Shown here: positions 59,437 through 64,000 of the stretch, one piece after another | Position numbering within the stretch: the stretch's first letter is position 1 | How the letters are laid out: each line of letters begins with the position of its first letter | Origin: Selenia dentaria | Lineage: Eukaryota; Arthropoda; Insecta; Lepidoptera; Geometridae | DNA length: 64,000 nt | NCBI GenBank assembly: GCA_917880725.1 | Contig: OU862875.1 | Location: 31,631,374 to 31,695,373, forward strand | Reading direction: 5' to 3' | Position numbers and translations under genes: made by a program | The notes under the pieces: model-generated | Seen by the model: only the letters and a program-made list of their open reading frames with translations | The model's database searches: none | Told to the model about the DNA's origin: nothing

Positions 59437-59860
59437 CCTCAACACTAAGGCGGTGCTGGAAGAACTACTGGAACGCGAGCGGCACGCCAGCAACGTGGTG
59501 CTTGTCGGCGTCGAGGAAAGTGCTTCGGACAGTGGCAGCGTGATGAAAGCCCACGACGAGTCATTGGTGAAGCAGGCGCTGTGTGTGGTCACGGGGCTGA
59601 TGTCTCCGACAAGATAATGGTGGTGCAGCGCCTGGGGCGCCGCGAGCCCGGCAAGAAGCGCCCGGTGAAGGTGGTGCTGAAATCTCGCCAAGATGCCTTC
59701 TCCACCCTCGAGAATCGTAAGGCGAGCAAAGAGGTAAGAGTCTATGATGACAAAACGAACGCCCCTCCAACGGCAGGAGCTGCAACAGCTGCGAGGCATC
59801 CTAAAAACAAGAATAGAAAAGCGTGAGTCAAATATGACTATAAAATATGTAAAATGATCA
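59437..59860 (+). pseudogene. LINE ORF1 fragment, FP25K-like region, frameshifted
   Basis: Plus-strand frame 1 reads KAVLEELLERERHASNVVLV then GVEES. After an indel near 59580 another frame reads DKIMVVQRLGRREPGKKRPV and KVVLKSRQDAFSTLENRK. A further shift near 59750 gives QRQELQQLRGILKTRIEKRE. This is the middle of a lepidopteran LINE ORF1. The sequence is markedly GC-richer than its surroundings. No EN or RT follows. Confidence 0.68.
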
Positions 59861-60031
59861 CCAAAGATAGTTAAAAAAACTAAATTACATATCTAGAAAC
59901 CCATACTATGACCTTACTTTTATGTACACCAATCTATTCTCACTACACCCCAAATTTGATCTTTTGCTGCAGCGGGTTAGATCCATACATGACAGTTGAT
60001 TTTTTAAATTTTGCAAAATGAAGGATACAAG
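59861..60031. other. Intergenic, nothing recognised
   Basis: No supported feature. Confidence 0.4.
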
Positions 60032-60081
60032 CTACATAGGTACGTACGTAAGTAGAACTATTTACGCACGTACCTATGTAG
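60032..60081. repeat. Palindrome, 20-nt arms, 10-nt spacer
   Basis: 60032-60051 (CTACATAGGTACGTACGTAA) and 60062-60081 are reverse complements with one mismatch. Confidence 0.85.
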
Positions 60082-60654
60082 GTTGATCGTAAGTAGGTTG
60101 ATAGGTTCATTACAGTAAATTGACCTTTGCATACGTACTTTTAATTATTATTGAAGACTCCTTACGGGTGTATCTATGTTACAAATGAAACTTAATATTA
60201 TTTTATAGATCTAGCATTTATTTATATTTTATTCTTTTTAGTTTTACTTTGTAGGTATTGAAAAGTTTTCTACATTTTGGATTCTTGTCTTCTTTTACTG
60301 TATTTATTGTTTGGATCCGAGCGTATAAATGGCGCCTGCTGATGTCTAGGATGCATAAAGAGGATCTTGACTAAGTTGTTACCATAATCATGTCAGCATA
60401 TAGACACTTATTATTAATAAATATCTTCATGCTTTTTCATGGCAATTTAATGGCTAACAAGAGGGTTCACTTTCTCTGCAAAACAATAAATGTATAATTA
60501 TTACCTAATCACAAAGATTTTAACACACAACAAAGCTAAAATGACAAACACAATACCTATTTAACTTATCAGAGGTTCCAGGAGAAGTAAGTGGAATTCC
60601 ACTGACAATATTCGATAGAAGGAATAAAGCAATCTTGAAAATGTCGTAATTTTT
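60082..60654. other. Intergenic DNA, nothing recognised
   Basis: AT-rich; no domain-bearing frame. Confidence 0.4.
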
Positions 60655-60851
60655 AGGTGATGAAATATACTTCAAAATGTTTGTGACACACTTGAATTGA
60701 AGGGTACTCGGCTTATTCGCACTTATATATAATAATGCTTCACAACGTATGTCGAGCCATTTCTGGTCTCTTATTTTTGGGAAACGTGTGTAGAAAGAAT
60801 GGCGTCCTGTCACGGACTTGTATAACCCAGCACACAGCACTTGTAATACAT
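60655..60851 (-). pseudogene. THAP-domain relic, frameshifted
   Basis: The ATG at 60851 opens MYYKCCVLGYTSP (Cys pair of a THAP zinc finger) and then hits a stop. A second frame reads HSFYTRFPKIRDQKWLDI, the THAP FPK...KW block. A third frame reads VCHKHFEVYF (C-x2-H of the finger) at about 60663-60692. All three parts are in order on the minus strand, so this is the N-terminal DNA-binding domain of a former THAP protein, possibly from a P-like or other transposon. It cannot be expressed as a whole domain. Confidence 0.6.
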
Positions 60852-61378
60852 ATCTCTTTCATATGAATTAGTTACTTTTAAAATATAATTGAAACAAATA
60901 CGCAGTGTAGATAATTAGCAAATATTAAACATTTTTTGAAGATTATGGCTAGCCTGACAGTGACTGACTTATCAAATTCTAGTACATATGTAATATTTGT
61001 CTATGGAGAAATGCAAATGGCAATTGCAAAAAAGATTTAATGACATTCCATGGACGGCATAGCAGAGGAGAGGGAAAGGGGTGAGAGGGGAAAGCCAAAT
61101 GTCATATATCATTTTGCTACTAGGATCAAGTATCAACTGATCCTAGTTTTGCTATGACGTTTCTCGTGTCTAGTTTTTTACTAGATAGATTACTACCCGT
61201 GCTAGAACCAAAGAGAAGGGCATAGAACCGTTGAATCCACTGACAAGAAAGAGAATGTCACCAACATAGATTAATCAGACTATATCTAAAGATAGATGGA
61301 AATCACTAAAGCAAAGAACGGGACGTTAGCGGGAAGTTTATTTTTTAAGTGCCATCCACTTTGATTGATTATAGCTCA
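60852..61378. other. Intergenic DNA with a small hairpin
   Basis: A 10-bp stem (ACTAGGATCA/TGATCCTAGT) lies near 61117-61146. No gene seen. Confidence 0.4.
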
Positions 61379-61442
61379 CGCTCGTCTTCCGTGTGTGACA
61401 TTAGTGACGTGTAAGACGAGCGCGCCGGCATCGATATCGATA
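61379..61442. promoter_or_regulatory. Orphan promoter-like cluster: DRE and CRE-like motifs
   Basis: A 10-bp inverted repeat (CGCTCGTCTT at 61379, AAGACGAGCG at 61413) encloses TAGTGACGTG. It is followed by TATCGATA at 61435-61442, the DREF-binding element known from insect housekeeping promoters. No gene start was recognised on either side, so the role is uncertain. Confidence 0.35.
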
Positions 61443-61984
61443 AATAGGGATGTACTGTTTGATATCGAGGTAGCAAGAAGCGTTCCTATCTAATCTATTA
61501 AAATATTGTTATGTAAACCAGGGTTTATGAAATTAAAAATCAAGTTTAAGATAATTTAATCTATTTATTGAAAAACACATTCTAAAATAACAAAGATTAT
61601 TTTTGGTTAAGAGTAATACATATTGTTTACCTTACATATTGAAAGCACTTTATGTTTTGTGAGATGACGATTCAAAAGCTGCATGATTACAATTTCTAAT
61701 TAAACATTTTCGTTTTGTTATTTAGGTAAGTACCTAACAATAAATTAATATGCATTAAATAAGTTTAATTACGTACATATTAGTTATAATTATGTGAAAC
61801 GTATATCAGTAATGTTTTAAGCTCATGGAACAAGTGTTTACATTGATAATAAAAGATTTAAAAAAAAATCTGGGCTAATAGGTATCAAGTAATACTTTAA
61901 TACAAGGGTTTTTAATAGAAGGTTTATTTACGTAAATGTTACGATAAGTTATCATTTCTTAACTTTAATTTTATCATATCATAA
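61443..61984. other. AT-rich intergenic DNA, nothing recognised
   Basis: No supported feature. Confidence 0.4.
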
Positions 61985-62535
61985 CTATATTAAAATATTC
62001 AATAACGAGTGCCTTTTACTGTCAAGATTTCCTGCCTTGTATTGTTTATCCGTTAATAGTGCATTATCTTTGGTGTTTGTATTTGCTTCTGCACTGCAAT
62101 GTATGAATCCTGAATTTGTAACAGATTGGTCTTCACATAGTCTATAGTCGACTCCATATTTGAGTTTTCCATTTCAAGTCTCATTGGTTACACATATTAA
62201 GCCTTGTAAGCTTTGACAAAAGTCTGCAACGGTTGTTTAGACCTTTATCTTCAAAAGCTGAGCTTAAAACTTACCATGACTCCTATGCCATTTTTGCATA
62301 TCTGACGTTAACCAGGCAATGTGATTATATCATCAAACATATCCTCGCTCATGCTTTTTGGTCTCTCTTTAATTATGCCTTATCAGAATTCACCAATGCC
62401 GTATGAGTGTACTACCACAGGTTGCCATGGACAAGATACTACTCGATCATGAGTTTCAGTGTATTGTAAAATGAGTTTCCATCTCATTTCTCCATGTATG
62501 TTAAACTCATACCCGTATCGTGTGCCGGCTGCGAT
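61985..62535 (-). pseudogene. Unidentified decayed coding stretch
   Basis: On the minus strand, protein-like text is spread over a few frames with interruptions: TRYGYEFNIHGEMRWKLILQ continuing YTETHDRVVSCPWQP and VVVHSYGIGEF, two stops, then KERPKSMSEDMFDDIITLPG. A shifted frame gives WLTSDMQKWHRSHG with a GTAAGT-type donor. After a GTTGCAG-type acceptor comes DFCQSLQGLICVTNET, a stop, then NGKLKYGVDYRLCEDQSVTN and onward to a TAG at 61985. Composition and continuity look coding, but I do not recognise the protein. It may be a host pseudogene, a decayed viral gene or an actual gene with short introns. Confidence 0.35.
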
Positions 62536-63703
62536 CTATCCAGTCGTTCGCCGCTCGAAGTTGTGCTTGCAACTTTACCTTCTACAGCGATAATACTGTT
62601 TACACCCGTTCTTCATTAAACATCGAATGGACACATAACCTGAGTGGGATTGAGTATCTTTGCGACAACGTACAATGAAGTTACACAACATTTGTGTATA
62701 AACATAAATTATAGGAATAGAAACACGATAATTAAATATAGTAATTTAGCTTATAATAATTTTTACCTTTGACATCCGTCCGTCAATCAATGACAACTCT
62801 CAAACATATGACGATTAGACAACGATATGAGATTACGCAAACTCTTTGCTCTAATAGAAATGAAGAAAACGAAGCCACCGTTTAATAGAACATAGAAAAC
62901 TGTGGTGAATAATGCGTGGTGGCACAAGCATAGACAACATCTTTCTAAGGCCCACAGGTAAGGAAGTGAAACCCCCGTGGTCAACAATAGAATAGCAATA
63001 GAATAGAACAAACTGAACAAAATTAAATCGAATCAACCCATTATACAAAATGTGAAGTAAACTAAAATTTCAAAACATCATACAGAATCCTAAATGGACG
63101 CAGAATCAGTTAAACTTGAGTTGGATTTGCAAATGGTTGGTATATACATTCTACGTAAAAATATATTCACCTGCCATGCCGCCAAAATTAAAAAGGGTAG
63201 GTACTAAGGGCACCTACTAAAGGGCACCTACTAGGTGAATATAGGTACATATATATAGCATATACCTAATTTAAATCATGTGAAAACAAACCGTCGGTCC
63301 CTCCGTTCTTTTTAGTTCACTTTACTGATCATTCGTTCATTAAACAGGTATTATTATTCATTCATGAATCTTTGAAGTTTGAATAAATAGAAAACACGCG
63401 AGTTTCCAAAAAAATTGTGCTCGCTTGAATAACAAAATAACTCAAGGTGATTTAATTGCATTTAAAATCCCGAAAAATATCAGATACAATGACAGACGTA
63501 GCGAAGAAGGTAAATTTCTAAATAGTTTCATCGCTTTGTCACGAGCGAGCATCGCCGAACATCGTACGTTGATTAGTGTGCGTGACCTTACAGTTTTAAT
63601 TAACTGGAGTTATCTGCTATTACTGCACATGCTGTAAAACTGGCTGTCGTTCAGTGATTTGGTTATTTGTTGAACACGGTTGCGGCTCGTGGAGTATACA
63701 ATA
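62536..63703. other. Intergenic DNA and 5' region of the REG-gamma gene
   Basis: No other gene was recognised. The promoter and 5' UTR of the gene starting at 63704 must lie in the last few hundred bases, but no TATA box or clear initiator was found. Confidence 0.4.
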
Positions 63704-63967
63704 ATGTCATCTGTAAGTTTCTGTGATGAATAGTCAACATAACCTCAAATAACAGCCGTGGGGTGGCTATCGAAAATGTAGCTATGCTCATAATGGCCGT
63801 TAGTGATATTTGCTTACGTATGGTTTCAGGTCCAAGATTACAAAGATTCCCTCAAGCAGAAAGCAGAGCACTTGATCATAAAAGGCTTCCCAGAGAAGAT
63901 AGTAAAACTCAATGATCTGTTGGAAACCTCAAATTTTCAGAATCGAAACCTCTCTGATGTTCATCAG
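63704..63967 (+). CDS. PSME3: Proteasome activator PA28-gamma/REG-gamma, first two coding exons (partial)
   Basis: This is the nuclear 11S cap that binds the ends of the 20S proteasome and stimulates ATP-independent peptide hydrolysis. Exon 1 is 63704-63712 (Met-Ser-Ser, then GTAAGT). Exon 2 is 63830-63967 (acceptor GGTTTCAG, donor GTATTT) and encodes VQDYKDSLKQKAEHLIIKGF, PEKIVKLNDLLETSNFQNRN and LSDVHQ. This is the N-terminal helix of REG proteins: the V-x-x-Y-K-x-x-L...A-E-x-L-I-x-x-x-F-P pattern and the H-Q end before the homolog-specific loop. The exons join in frame. The rest of the gene is beyond the window. Insects usually carry only the gamma type, which supports the symbol by inference. 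Confidence 0.83.
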
Positions 63968-64000
63968 GTATTTTGTTAATTGTCTACTTATAAAGTAACA

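Noticed and set aside
59338..59799. 153-codon minus-strand frame
   Set aside because: Antisense to the LINE ORF1 fragment at 59437-59860, whose GC-rich codons keep the opposite strand open.

Overview
This is a nuclear window from an insect, almost certainly a moth or butterfly. The evidence is AT-rich DNA, compact genes with GT-AG introns, and a repeat load typical of Lepidoptera: CR1/Jockey-group and RTE LINEs, Helitron/Lep1-like repeats ending in a GCGGAGCGAAGCTAGT-type 3' end, MITEs with CCGACTTC termini, and an errantivirus. No tRNA, rRNA or CRISPR array was seen.

Four host genes are recognisable. (1) The signal recognition particle receptor beta subunit (SRPRB) is on the minus strand at 7326-32721. 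It has five exons that join in frame to 249 codons, and its introns are inflated to about 25 kb by transposons. (2) Pyridoxamine-5'-phosphate oxidase (PNPO) is on the plus strand at 47961-50472: five exons, 233 codons. (3) A METTL18-type histidine protein methyltransferase is on the minus strand at 50613-52483: four exons, 288 codons. It lies tail-to-tail with PNPO, with the two poly(A) signals about 35 bp apart. (4) At the right edge are the first two coding exons of a PA28-gamma/REG-gamma proteasome activator (plus, 63704 onward).

Layout: 1-420 is a 192-bp satellite. 421-7325 is intergenic, with several hairpins, a TTAA-flanked mini-element, a hAT-like MITE and an RTE tail. 7326-32721 is SRPRB with intronic elements: a LINE at about 12.5-16.3 kb, a truncated LINE at 18.2-19.4 kb, a Helitron remnant at 20.6-21.2 kb, an RTE at 21.2-24.4 kb, and a second RTE fragment at 25.9-31.9 kb that contains both a 981-bp MITE and an essentially intact 4.5-kb LINE. 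33.8-47.7 kb holds two copies of a 483-bp element, a dead mariner, and a decayed errantivirus (integrase end, envelope, LTR) split by another LINE. 47.9-52.5 kb is the PNPO/METTL18 pair. 52.9-56.5 kb is a 3.65-kb DNA transposon with perfect 32-bp terminal repeats and a broken DDE-type transposase. 56.5-63.6 kb holds degraded LINE ORF1 pieces, a THAP-domain relic and an unidentified decayed coding stretch.

Most unusual structures: repeated near-perfect snap-back palindromes (arms of 20 to 100 bp, spacers of 3 to 19 bp), some inside transposon coding sequence; an exact 112-bp tandem duplication across the SRPRB exon 2 splice donor; and the multi-level transposon nest in SRPRB intron 2. All family names rest on motif recognition by eye. 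No database search was possible.
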